Shown one piece after another: positions 32,258 through 44,747 of a stretch of 64,000 nt of DNA (position 1 is the stretch's first letter; each line of letters begins with the position of its first letter). The translations under genes were made by a program, and so were the position numbers. Source of the stretch: Hypomyces perniciosus (Eukaryota; Ascomycota; Sordariomycetes; Hypocreales; Hypocreaceae); the NCBI GenBank assembly GCA_008477525.1, contig SPDT01000013.1:1721501-1785500 (forward strand). Reading direction: 5' to 3'. The notes below the pieces were generated by a model, which saw only the letters and a program-made list of their open reading frames with translations, was not told the origin of the DNA and searched no databases.

Positions 32258-35200
32258 TGATGTTTCATCAAGAATCTTCATCCCTGTACGGAACACTACG
32301 AGTGCCACCGATAGTACTGTGTATTATTGACCGCAATTCAGTAAATCTACGAGTCGTCCGTCAGTGACACTGCCTCGATCCCACGTGTGCAGCATCTCGT
32401 ATTAGCCCCTACTACCCATGCCATGACAATTATTGCACATCCCTTACGATTAGATCTTGTCATGTCGTCGCCACTGTGAATCCTTCAGCAGGTAAGAGCA
32501 GAGATCAAACTCTGTCGGTCACGCCCCCTATCCCATCCCCATGATATGAACAGGGGCATGCATGGGCGCAAAACCAAGCTTCCTGGTAGGATGGTTGCTG
32601 TATTGAGTCTGTAACGACATATGCACATAGTATACATACCCCCGTCGAGAGGGTCGGAGGACCCCTTTGCTAGAAAGACACCTCCTCATCTCGGTCGCAT
32701 AACCATATCGAGTCGACGCCCCCGATCTGCCCTCTCGGCCGGATGAGGGTAAGTCACTCTGATTCGTAGTTTTATATGTATGGAGTACATATGTATGTGA
32801 CTGCATACACACATGAAGGTTTACAATGGCCTCTTTGTGGTCTCTTTGTTCTTTTTTGGGGGTTTTTTTGTGCTCCGATGTAACCTTTCCATGTCATATC
32901 CCGCAAGGAACAGGGCTTGGCAAATCAGCCCTATCGAATTGCCACCACGAGGAACGCGCATGCAGGCCCTGCTGCTGGACTTCCAATTGTGGAAAGTCAA
33001 TAACGCAATTGCTTTAATGTCATTCTGTTGTTCTTTTTTGGTTCTGCTTGCCCATACGAGTGCCCGGACATACGAAGCTCATAGTCCGTATACGGAGTAT
33101 ACGGACGGAATTTGTCGGATTCTGTGAGATGACGTGACCTCTGTCAGCTTATCTGCCGGCACGAGACGTGGCGCCTAATTCGGCGGCACTTATTTCTCAA
33201 TAGTATAGGCATCTCAACTTTGCCCATTCGTAGTTATGGATAGGCCCTTGCCGGCTTGGCTTCGACAAAACCGTGTATAGTCCGGGCATGAGGGTCACAA
33301 GCACCCAAAATCCGTATCTATTCTGGAGCAGGGTGACGTTCGTCCCGTCTCTCCATCCGAAGTACCGAAGTTATTGGAGGCATGAGCAGGACACATTTTT
33401 CCGGGATCCAGCTAATCTACCGATAATCTCTCGCAGGCTTTTGGGTTCTGACAACCATCGTATGCATTTCTTCGTATTTTGGAGGGTGAGTATGGCTTCC
33501 GAGCCCTGATGAGCCACTGACAGGCCATGGATTAGTCCCTTGCCCACGCCAAGCGGATAGTCTGGATATCGTAATCCTGTCTACCGCTCCCACCGTTTTT
33601 CTCGTACAGATATTCTCCGATGTCGACAACGAATCGTCAGCAAGAATATGAATACTCCGAAGACTCACAGCGTAATTCTCCGCCGCCGTAGGGGTTTGTG
33701 ATCCGCTCACCTGAGTAGTGCTTCGGTAAGCATCCACCTTGGGCGGGTCTCTCGAGTCCCCACGCTGACTGAGCTGACATCTGTGTCTGCCTACTCGTAG
33801 GTAATAAAATGATTCATAGAGTACTCGTACTCCATTCTCCATACTCTATACGTGTATACGGGCCAAAATCCGAAACTCATCTTTAATAATTCTGCTGTAA
33901 CGTAACATGTCTACCTACCCAGCAACAAAACATGTGGAGCGGGAGGAGGCAAGGGTCAGGAGTACACAAATCATGCCGTAAAAACGTGACGATAGAAGTT
34001 TCTTATAGGGCTGATCGCTAAAAGGGAACCTGAGTCGAATTCGTGTGGAGTAGCACGGAGTGTTTGCGTCCTATATTCCGACAAATTATCACATCGCCTA
34101 CCACTAAAGACGGGAAGCGCACATTGATACTGTTTCGGGGACTACTATGAAGTACTACTGCTTCACACAGCACGCACTATCGCGAGTGCCGGATATAGAC
34201 GCCCATTAGTTTACTTCGTCCGTAATTGTGAGAGTGTCGGGCGTAGTTCGGAATAGTGTTTATGAATCATCAATAGCGTTTATCAATGCTCATCGTCTTA
34301 GTATATCGCGGCATGGAAATTCCTTTTACCCAACCCGCGCCCGCACTCTTTATCCAAGAGACATGGAATGTGTTTCAGTCTTACTAACACAAATAAGCCC
34401 CAGGTGAAGAGACGAAAAGCGACTGAGTCAGAACTTGCTTACCAAATAGATAGCCGATGTATCCTCGGTTGTTGATCGATATGAACCAACAACTATTAGG
34501 GACGGAGAAGTACGAGTATGGAGTTATGGACGGAGTACGGATGGGATGGACGGCGTCAATCTAGTAAAAAAGGGCTAGTTACTGTATCCACACCCTCTGG
34601 GCCTTGACCCTTGACTCGTTGCATGAGTGGATGGATTATCTTCCATCTTCCACAAGACTTTCTAGAAAATTTCTCGAATCCTTCCACTTCGGGGAATCCA
34701 GGGAGCATGCAGCGAGGATCCTTGGATGTACGAATTACGGAGTACCGCCGTGATTGAAAGTGAAATCCCACGAGCAGCTATTGCCGTCCGATGCATGCTT
34801 CCCGCAGTCCGATGTACGCATTATCGCCGGCAGTACGGAGTACGGAGTAGCAGGGAGGAAGCCGCATGTAACACCGTGATACTCCGAACAACCATCGTAT
34901 ATACTAGCAGTGGCAGTGATACGGAGTACTCATGTTGATGCTGAGGTTCCTTATAGCCGGGGTCGCCAATAAGACAGGTCCCCGCTGACGTGTGAAGACA
35001 GAGCAAAGATGTGATGCACATGCAACTCCGTACATACTACTCGTAAGCTTTTGGAGCTCAAGCGGCGCATGACTGGGCTGGAGCCACTCAATACGGCGCT
35101 GCGACGGCCGCTTTTGGACCGTTCGATTTACCCGTCATCGATTCTGGTATGTTCTTCACGAATCATTGGGGCGCTTGAAAGCCCGTCTTCTCCGCATTAC

Positions 35201-38200
35201 CGTATTCCCACGGAACACGGAGTCTTCCGTGGCATTAGTTGGTAGTATACGAGGAGATTTTATGTTTGTATCGATCTTATTCTTAGTGATGAGGATTATC
35301 ACAAATCATGACGACGGTCTTGTACGGTTGTTATTATCCAGAGAACCAACATGTTTACTATACCGGTACGGGCTAATAATGCATACAATGCCTCATCGGA
35401 CTCTGCTCGGTCCACATTATTCACAGCCGCGGCGTGGCGATGCGGCCGACCCCTATGGCCGCCCGCCCTGCTGAGAGCTCCGCTGACGTTTCTTGGTCGG
35501 AAGTGAGTGGCAGAATGAAGGGAGGGTGTGCGAACAAAGCGTGTGTGTATGTGTATGTGTGTGTGCGTGTGTCTGTTGCTTCAGCCCAATGGGGCCAAGC
35601 CAAGATGTTTTGTTTCAACCCTCCTTCACCTTCACCCACAACAGACACTCCCTCCTCTCTTAGCTGACGGGAAGGTGGCGGCACATGGCCCGCCCTGCCC
35701 TGAGAGTGGAGAGAGAGGGCCTTTTTGGTTAAATTGTTTTTGCTTCTTTCGCTTGTGTCTGTGTCTCTCGGCCGCCGCAAACGCAATCTTGCTTGCCCTG
35801 CCCTATGCCCCGCCAAGACCGTGTGAAGTTCAGGGCCGGCTATTGGATGCCTGGCTATGCCGAGGAGGCAGAGAGGCATGTAGGGGTCCTGGCGTCACGG
35901 CTCGGTTGCAAGTTTACCCAGCGGTTTGGGATGATGGGCGGGGAGGTGTTGAAAGTCTGGCGTATGAAAGAGTAGGAGATGAGTACGAAGTATTATCGTA
36001 TAAGCAGTTTCTTTCTGAGCTTCAGCATCGCGCTCTCTCTCTCTCTCTCTTTCTCTGGCTGCCAACCTGCCAAACCCAGCCAACACACAGCGGCATCTTA
36101 TAGATTCCCGAGGGTGTATTGCCCAGGAGCTCGCTAATGTCCATTGGAAGACAAAGACTTGGCGGATTGCTGTCCACACACCATACTCGTACTGCACGAC
36201 CCCGGAGGTGGCAGTGCTCAGAAATAGTAAAGGACTACTAAGACCACTACGAGTACTGCTCGTACTTACCAAGCAACCAAGTGTACAACAGCCAACCAAC
36301 CCGCAACCCGGATTTCATGTGTCTGTCTTCAAACTTCTGGGGCTTTCAGCTTTGCCAAGATTTAGTTTTTTCCCCGAATGTGACGACTCACACCCGAGTA
36401 AACGGGATTGCCAACCGCATACTCCGTACTCGCTTTATGCCCCCCTCGTGCAACCCGGTCAATCCAAGGCACGGGCCCCTGCGATCTTCACTTCTGTTAT
36501 AGGTACCCCAGAACTTAAAAAGACAACGGGAATGAAGATGGACTGGAATGGGGGTGGGTGAGTCGGCCGTTTCGCGCCCTCTCGCACGTTGCTTGTACAT
36601 TACACGATAGGTAGCTATGAGTATGCATCGGTTCATCAATGCCGATAGACGGAAAGGAAAAGGAAAAAGAAAAAAGAAAAGGCTGACGACAGCTCTCCCA
36701 AGCAAAACGGCGGTGGCACACTGCAATCATGGCCATGTCGATCTTCAATAGCGATCCCTCTTCTCAACCCAGATCCTAGTGGAATGTCCCTGTTTCTCTT
36801 TTCTTCTGCTTAAAGCATTGTCTCTGATGAAACGAACCACCCCCTTCCCCTCGTTAAATAGGAAGAAGAGGGCTAACACAAGCCAAGCCAAGTACTCTGT
36901 ACAGACCAAGCGAAACCTTCAGCCGCAGGGCACTTGCGTCCACCACCAACTTGGAAGTTGGAACAAGCCAAGGCGTAAGGTGGATTTTCCCTCTTCTGGG
37001 ACATTCGCATATGTCCGAGTGCATACTTCGCGCACACACACACGCGCTTGTGATTTGGGGGGGGGTGGGATTTTGCATTATACATGGTAAGGCGTGGTAT
37101 AAGGCTGGGCTGGGCTGGAGGAGGTTGAAGCCGAACGTGCATCAACAACAGCCCTACAGTTTCAAAGGCGCAAAACGCCGATACGTTAGGGAGACAGCTG
37201 CAACGCTGTACAGGTCTTTGCCGCCCACTGCTGCAGATTGAAGAAACGCCCAGTCCGATCCCGGAGGCTCTAACCTTTTATTCGTATCATTGCCCCGTAG
37301 ATCTACAAAGTACGAGGAAGCAACCCCGGATCTACAAAGTACCTACTAGTGGTAATAGTAACAATAATAATAATAGTAATAATAATTTCGCTGTTGGATG
37401 GGGGTTCACGACGAGCCCCGGAACCGACATCACCCGGTCCAAGACATGCGAAGTATGTATGTATATCAGGTTTGTATTAGGATGCACTAACCATAGCAAC
37501 AGACAGCGTCCCATAAAGAATACTATGTATGTACTTTGTACAAAAAGAGAAAAGAGAAGAGAGCAGTGCTCACCGCGCCGTTTGGTTCGCGACTCAGCTC
37601 CCGCACGCACGCACGCACGCACGCAAGCAAGCAAGCCGTGCGCCTGTCTGTAAGCCATTGGTTGCTATTCACCCATCCCATCCCTTCCCACACTCCTCCC
37701 GCTAGAGTTCGGTTCCCTCCCTAGGCGCGGAAGATCAGCGCAGTGCGGAATGAAACAACAGCTGACGTAGGCGTTATGGCGAGCTCGTGGGCCGTTCATT
37801 ACTAAACTAAGTCCGTTCTCCATACACAGGCACCTTGATTTGCCATAGAGGGCAACGAAAGCCGTCTGCAAGCCAGATTCAGAAAAAATTTAGGAGTACT
37901 GTGTATGTTTCAGAGAGGCTTAGGCGAACAGGGTCGTCGGGGAACTTATGTGTATGCCTGTATAGTATATGTACGTCCGTACAAATGTGGATATATAATC
38001 GGGCTCGGAATCGGAATTCTGTGGGCAGACAGTGAGTGGACTGCATTTTTTTTTTCTCCTTTGACGATTATGAGTGGTCTGTCTGTTTTGATTTTTACGT
38101 GCCCCCTGATTGTCTGAAGATCAATGGTCCCTCCCGTCCCGGAACCTGTCCGCATTCCCTTGCTTCCGCGAGGGTTTTCATGTCTCTTGTTGGGTGTAGG

Positions 38201-39343
38201 ATTAAGATCCTACGAGTAGGGTCGGCGTTGGCTCCATTCGGCAAAAAGGGTGGGCCGAAGGATGGTATGATATGAATACATATGTTGGTGATGAAGGCAT
38301 TTTTAGTAGCATTGCAAAATTTGTGATCTGGCTACTCATACAGAGTAGTAATATTAATGGCACTCTGTGGTCTTTACGGAGTACGAGGTAGCATCTATAC
38401 CTTACGATAGATCGTATCATCAACATTCCATAACACGGGAACAGAGTCCATGGATTTCGGGCGGAATAGATACACCCCTGTCGGTAAGGCCACTAAGGAG
38501 AATTCGGCCTCAATGCTACTCCGTACTATCAAATCCATTGACCGATGGCCCCTACTCACCTCCCTCTCCCGGCAGTTTGGGTCGTCGGAGACCCGGGGCC
38601 GGACGGGCGGGCGTACTCGTAAGAGGGAGAATGCCTAATACAAGTAAAATGCTGTTGGTAAGCCGAGCCTGTACCTATGTGAATAAGACCATTAGTACTT
38701 CGTATTCTTTGACAAATCCAAGGGAGAGACAGAACCAACAGGAGAACCGAATCAAGTGACAATCCGCTAGTAGAAGAGAAGCATGTTGGCTGTCAAGTTG
38801 TTAGTTACATACTCGTACATTTACACAGGGGGTTAAAACCAGGCACACGGCAGAAATATGGCTTGCAGAAGGGTGCGTAACATGCATGCAAGACGTTTTA
38901 TTTGCGCTCCAGTCAGATTCCTCAAAGCTGCGCTCCTTCGCGGAATAGTGGGAGACTCACTGCCAAGAGTCTGTACGTGATTACTCCGTACATATGTCAG
39001 TCAAGAGTACGGATACTCCACCATAGCTTTTTTTTGCTTTTTTTTTGCTTTCCTCAAACGACTCTCGGACATATCCAGGTCCGGTATGCAGTCCGTACCC
39101 TGAGGTGGAGCTTTGTGGTTGACCCCTGGCTTCACTCATCGTTGTCGCTCATGATCAAGATGCTGCTACTACTAATACTTGGGAATAGTGCTACGCAACG
39201 CCGTCACTAGTACGAAGCAGCATCCATCGACATTGTGCTGCGCCTTGATTGCTGAAACGCCGTGTAACAAGAGCTGGAGACGGAATTCCGCTACCTACGA
39301 GTACGAGTGCTACGGCTCTCAGCTCGGTCTAAGCCAATCTCCA

Positions 39344-39403
39344 AGCATGTACTCTATACGAAGTACGGAGTACTTACAAGCTGAATGTTAGTACTCCGTA
39401 TTT
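39344..39403. repeat. TAC-linked motif cluster
   Basis: Chained CGAAGTAC-GGAGTAC units are followed within 30 bases by an inverted AGTACTCCGTA copy. It is representative of the dispersed family. Confidence 0.6.
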
Positions 39404-39639
39404 AGCCCTGAAAGCACATGGCAGAACGAACCAACTAATCAACATGCACGTTGGCTGCATCACCTTTACTAGTATTAGTATTAGTATTAGTATGAGTCAA
39501 TGGCATTTGCCAAAAAGAATTGAACACAAACAAGGGTTGGAGGAAATGACAATATGCTGCCAATGCAAAGTCAATTGCTTGGCTAAGCCGCTGTGTTGGT
39601 TCCATACACGATCCTACAATCAAAATAAAATTGTTGGAT

Positions 39640-39687
39640 GTGAGTACTCCGTACGAGTAGTAGCATGTACTTCGTACTTCGTAATAC
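39640..39687. repeat. TAC-linked motif cluster with three spacer variants
   Basis: AGTACTCCGTACGAGTAG is followed by GTACTTCGTACTTCGTA, so the CTCC, GAG and TTC(G) spacer variants all occur in one short stretch, joined through shared TAC/GTA ends. Confidence 0.6.
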
Positions 39688-41497
39688 TGCTGCTCCATAC
39701 AAGACCCAAGCGTCTTGGAATCATTGTACTCGTACACACGAAGAACTCTCGCAAAGACGGGCGGTTGACACGGAATTACCAACAATACGAGTAATGTAAT
39801 ACTAATAGAACTCCGTATGCTCCGTATGCTCCGTATGCTCCGTGAATTTGAGATGGGTCCGTCTTCTTCGGGCCTTCGGAGTAGTGAATTCGAGTTGTTC
39901 CCGACCCCGAAGGAGTACCACAGCTCACTAAGAACATCGGCCAAGGTGTACGGAGTACTCGTACCACATGCGAAGAAGTTTCAAATGTTCAAAATTCCAC
40001 CGCCTGCTCCATACATACTTGGTGCATGATTAGCTAGCTATCCTTTAGTTGGCTGTCTTCAGCCCTGTGGCTGGCCCAAGGGCGCCTCAACTCTCCCACA
40101 GCCCCGTTTCTTGGCGACTGGTGTTGTGTACTTCGTACACCCTCCCACCATCATCGCCAGCTAATGTACGTACTCGTAGTACACAGCCAACTCCGTCCCT
40201 TAGGGTCCCTTGTGTGGCTCAAGCTGGCAGCCCAGAGCCCTACAGCAAGGCTGGGCTTGACAGCCTGTCGTACCCGATGCGTTACTATTACCTGATTGGA
40301 TAGGTGGAGTGACCCTTTTGGCACTATGTCATCGCTATATTGACACCGCAGCGCGAACGAAGTACACTCCCAGCTATGACTTTCGTCAGGGGTACGTGTT
40401 AACACGAGTAAAAGCAACATGAGGCCGCCTTGGCGTTTTCTCCCACACTCCCATTTAACCTATTCTGTGAGCATTGATCACGATCTTGGGATTTCAGGGC
40501 GGAAGCCTATCAGCAAGGCTAATGATCCCCATGCAGGTTCCTGAGGCCATGCAGGTTCCTGAGGATCTGGAAATCTCGTGACGGTGCTTAAGCGCTAGAA
40601 TGCTTGAACCTCCTTGGGAATTAAGAGAAAAAAGCACATGATGCGTCTTGCCTGCGTGGATACACACTCTTTGGCACTCCCAACAATAGTACACTACTAT
40701 TACTCGTACCTAGTAGTACTCGTACTTCGTAGTAGTATCCCGATTACCTTACCTTACCCTGCAGGGCAAGCCTGGATTGGGACCTCGGATACCGGCTGCC
40801 TAGAATTATGGGCCTCCTCTCTCTGCTGGTGCTTTTTCCCCGACCTCCCATGATAATATTACTATTGATCCACATTCACTTTCATGTGGACATAGCCTCT
40901 CTTCACATCCTGCCAGAACAAAAGAAACATTCCCAGAATAATCAAGAACAATACTATTACTCCGTACCCATTCACATATTTCGCCCACTATTTTCCGCCC
41001 TGCGAGTAGGTATGGTATGTATAGCCAGTTTATCCGGCAGTTTTTTTTCTTTTCTTTTTTTCTTCTTTTTTTTTTTTTGGCAGGCGGTGGTGTCCACAGC
41101 GGGATCCAGTGGGCACGGGCTGAATGAGGCTTCAATTCTATGCGCGCGTCCTTTGCAGCCGGCCGTTCTAGGCGGGAATAGTCTATATCTGTTGGTAGGA
41201 GTAGGAATAGCAATCTGAGGCACTCCTTTATGAATCATACGAAACACACCCCATTGGGATGGGAACTTCGTCAACGAGTCGGCACGGAATAAAACAGTAG
41301 AACATCCCCAAAGATTCCATGACATGAAATCGCCGAAAACTTCTGCCTGTTACTCCACCGCCCCTCACCCGGATCAGGCTGGTGCACGACTCAAGCATCC
41401 AGGCAACAAGTATTATAGTACACCCTAAGAGATTAAGGAGAGAACCTCCACAATAGCTATCGATCGGCAGTTTACCTTATCTTGATAGGCCTATATG

Positions 41498-41580
41498 TAC
41501 AGTGGGGAGAAGAAAGTTTCGGCAACTTTTGCAAGGCAGCTCTAGAGAAAATTTACCGAAACTTTTTGCGTGGCACTGTA
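41498..41580. mobile_element. Miniature Tc1/mariner-like inverted-repeat element, 79 bp between TA dinucleotides
   Basis: The left end TACAGTGGGGAGAAGAAAGT and the right end, read inward on the other strand as TACAGTGCCACGCAAAAAGT, both start CAGTG. Both continue into AAAGTTTCGG, so inverted arms of about 25 bp cover most of the element. Each end abuts TA, the target duplication of Tc1/mariner elements. There is no room for a transposase, so mobility would depend on an enzyme encoded elsewhere. Confidence 0.75.
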
Positions 41581-43463
41581 GGTAGTATCCACGCCAGAAC
41601 TTGGTAACCGTTATGATACCGCACAAATCAGATCATAAGCTAACATACTAAAAAGGGACGGCAAACAGAAAGGGACGTGGGTATACGGAGTACACCCTAC
41701 AAGGATCAAATAGAGCCACGAAGTACATAAATACATAGAGAAGCAGATGGGGCAAGATACGACGGTATAATTCTGTTACGGGCATTTCTGGACCAATCTA
41801 TTCGCTGTACCCATACATTAATGGCCGACATGCATCCTCGTATTTTCATAGCTGGAAACATAGTAGTAGTACAGAGTATACGAGCATACAATAGCATCTA
41901 GGTATTATTACTTCTATAATACTTCGTACTGACTACCGATTAATGACAGATAGGCAGGGGGCCATGCTGTATGTACCTTGAGAGATCTGCCGCTAAGTAG
42001 GCGAATGTTATTACACCACGTGACAGCGGATGCTAAACGCTTGGTTATGCCCTGCAAAATTACGTATTAATATTGTAAAAATAGGTGATGTCTGCCAATG
42101 AAAGTTGTACATACTCCGTAGTACGAAGTACATTGTGTAGTCTCGACTCTGGACGGAGCATTGTTACGTAGAGCCAGTCTTTCGGCATTGATATGCTGGT
42201 GGTTTACTGATCAGCCCCTACGGTTCTTGGCATTTGCACCCGTATTTACCCGCCAAATAGTACTGTTGGACTTTGTGTTTACTATGAAGGCAATACTACT
42301 ACTCCGTTCTCCAGACTCCGTAGTACTACTACTGGTATGTGGGAGGAATACAGTATGTGGCAGATCCGACAGTGCGGTTCCTCGGCATATCGGTAGTAGA
42401 GTTCTCACTATTTCGGAGAGTACCACCGCCGCTGCAGACTAACGAATCTGACAGACCCGATGTCAACAGACGCCCTTTACCCCCACTATTGGGGTATAGT
42501 GGAGGTCTTAGGTCGTGTAAATAGGAGAGAAGTTGATGGCTTCGTACGGCGTACGGAGAGGGCGGAGTAGTAGTATTAGTATTTTCTGACTGATATTCAG
42601 GCTTCCGGGACAAGCTGATGGATTTCTGACAGCTTCTAGGCGCAGAGAGGCGTCTGAGAAATGGTCATCCATAGTATATACTACCACTATTTGATGTGTC
42701 AGACGGAGCACGGAGTACTCCGGACCAAAATACATATGTACCTACATACATACAAACTAGTACTACTTGGTGTTATCATCCACATTGCCCCCCTGCTTGC
42801 GGGGAGCTTATTTGCCAAGCATTGCATACAGATTACCAACGCCTACGTAAGGCCTAAAAGCAACAATACTCGTAATTGTACATAGGGATAGATACTAAGT
42901 GCTAGTAGTAGTAGTAATATGTATTATTCTCTTTCCATCAAGCTGTCTTCCCGTGGGGGCCGGCACTTGAGTCGAGATCTGGGGTTTAGGGAGCCAAACC
43001 AGCAAAGGGTGTACATATACTACTACCTCACATACGGAGTACTCCCTTCTATAATGTTTTTGTTATGCTTGTTTACCTACTTCGTGTTTGGCCTGGGCGC
43101 AGAAATATGTACGAGTAGTATTTAGGTTACCGGAAGGATTACATGCTTAAAGATGGGAATATTTTTTAAACCCTGGTGTCAGGTTTTTGTCTAGGTAGTT
43201 CCGATAACCCTCTCTAATCCGGGTTTGTCTACTAATACTCCGAAAAAGGGAGTGATATGCCTTCACGAAGGTGGTAGTATTGGAAATAATTAAAAAAAAA
43301 ACTCGACTTTGTTTGATAGTATTCATATTATTTTATGTTAATTCTCTTTTTATTTTATTTTTAATTTCCAACTTTCATATTTATACTGTGGTCTTGTTAT
43401 GACTGGCTACAAGTGTTGTTCGTCAACGAGCTCAAGCAATGGCAGCAGTCATATAATGTCAAA

Positions 43464-44747
43464 GAGAATTACTATTTACACACACGCATATTTCTATTTG
43501 CACACAACTTCCATTTTTGCCCTACTTAATTTTCAGCCGATTCCTCGCATCATCTACGCTAAGCCCAATTCTATATAGTAAATCATAAAGTCAAATACAA
43601 ACTAGTAATTAAAATTCCTTACAGCCTTGCAACCTTACAATTTCGCCGCCCGCCAAGATCTTCCTGCGTACCAAATTTCTGAAGCTATCACCACTGAACC
43701 TCATAGCCTGTATAGCCGCTATGCTGCACCACAAGCTATACGGAGGAGCACACGGGAGGGCCGAGGCATACACAGCCGTTAAGCCAATAAATAAAAAGCA
43801 GCGATTAGGGATTTTATATAATAATTTAATAATAATATAATTGGGCGCGCTTTAATATATTTCCTATAATTGGCGCATTTTAATTTATTTATATTATCCT
43901 ATTACAGTGAACCCTGGTTATAACGATTACTATATATAACAATAACCTTTCTATACCGATAAAATAACTGTATATATAGGGTTTTCCTACTAAAAGGGTT
44001 AAAAACCTTAATACTTGCAATATTATTAAAATCCTATTTAATAATATATATAAACATTGAAAATATTATTATAGCTGCCTTTTTAAATATATTAATATCG
44101 CTAGCTTTAATTACATTCTCCTTTTTTATATTATAATAGTAATATTATAATAATAATATTATAATAATAATATAATAATAATATTATAATAATAATAAAT
44201 ATATATTTTTTATTAATTTTATAATAATTTTTATAAAAAAGTAATATTATATTATTATTTTATAAAAGTAATAGTAATTATTATATAAAAAATACTATAA
44301 ATGTTTAAATTAAAATTAAAAATAGCTTATAAAATAAACTTTATTAGAATTTAATTATAAATTTATTTAATTAATATATAGGTTAAAGAATATTAATTTA
44401 TAAAATATTAAAAAGATTTAGTAAATTTTTTTTTTTAACTTTAAAAATACTTTTAAAAAATATTACTTTAAAAAAGCAGGATTTTATTTAAAAGTATTTA
44501 ATAATAGCTTTAAGTATAAATTAAGTGTAGATTTATGAATATAGTATATTACCTATAAAAACCTAGTTTTAACGATAACCTTTATATACCGATAGCGCCA
44601 GTGTAACCGTGAGTATCGTTATAGACAGGGTTCACTGTAATATATAGTACTAGATTTTAGTGGCGGGGTATGGGCGGCGGGGAAAGTGGGGCAAATTTGA
44701 AAGTTGTGTGCAAATAGAAATATGCGTGTGTGTAAATAGTAATTCTC
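43464..44747. mobile_element. Non-autonomous transposon remnant: 47 bp perfect terminal inverted repeats, 8 bp target duplication
   Basis: The 47 bases at 43464-43510 (starting GAGAATTACTATTTACACAC) are the exact reverse complement of 44701-44747. Weaker mirror similarity continues inward for about 30 bp (TTTTGCCC...ACTT). Both ends are flanked by ATGTCAAA (43456-43463 and 44748-44755), a perfect 8 bp duplication. This combination is typical of hAT elements; P and Merlin elements also make 8-9 bp duplications. Without the nested inner element the unit is about 550 bp. A 70-codon open stretch at about 43630-43830 shows no transposase motif. Confidence 0.85.
43905..44637. mobile_element. Nested pogo/Fot-like (Tc1/mariner) element, decayed to A/T
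   Basis: TA precedes CAGTGAACCCTGGTTATAAC at 43903, and the right end at 44637 is its mirror, followed by TA at 44638-44639. The ends match at about 23 of 25 bases and contain the TATAACGAT unit seen in pogo/Fot-type termini. A further ATAACCTTT(C/A)TATACCGAT unit is present just inside both ends in direct orientation. The body is almost only A and T, as left by repeat-induced point mutation, and no transposase frame survives. It sits inside the outer element, so it inserted later. Confidence 0.8.

Larger units (their letters stand above)
28951..33060. other. Gene-poor block lacking the dispersed motif
   Basis: By eye, no TACGGAGTAC, TACGAAGTAC or TACGAGTAC copy occurs here, although copies flank the block on both sides. 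The sequence is neither AT-only nor repetitive. It contains one possible two-exon gene (29600-29971), an unassigned protein-like open stretch near 30140-30300 and a helicase-like relic (32060-32257). It looks like old, decayed coding DNA. Confidence 0.4.
33061..43463. other. Long gene-poor region rich in TAC-linked motifs and microsatellites
   Basis: Ten kilobases carry no reading frame with convincing protein character, splice structure or known motif. The longest frames (up to about 190 codons near 35.5 kb) are low-complexity. The dispersed TACGGAGTAC-type motif recurs every few hundred bases, as at about 34.53, 34.84, 38.38, 39.36, 39.65, 40.70, 41.69, 42.12 and 42.71 kb. Short tandems occur at 39471-39492 (TATTAG), 39811-39843 (four CTCCGTATG units) and 40531-40566 (two 18 bp units). 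One miniature inverted-repeat element is listed separately. Confidence 0.5.

Noticed and set aside
33417..33842. 141-codon minus-strand frame
   Set aside because: No recognisable motif, no splice signals, and it contains TAC-linked motif sequence at its start.
35421..36103. Overlapping 150-190 codon frames on both strands near 35.5-36.1 kb
   Set aside because: Low-complexity composition (CV, HT and TY runs from a GT-rich tract), no splice structure and no motif.
43260..44650. AT-rich block as a possible centromere core
   Set aside because: Only about 1.4 kb, and fully explained by two nested, A/T-decayed transposons; fungal AT-rich centromeres are far longer.
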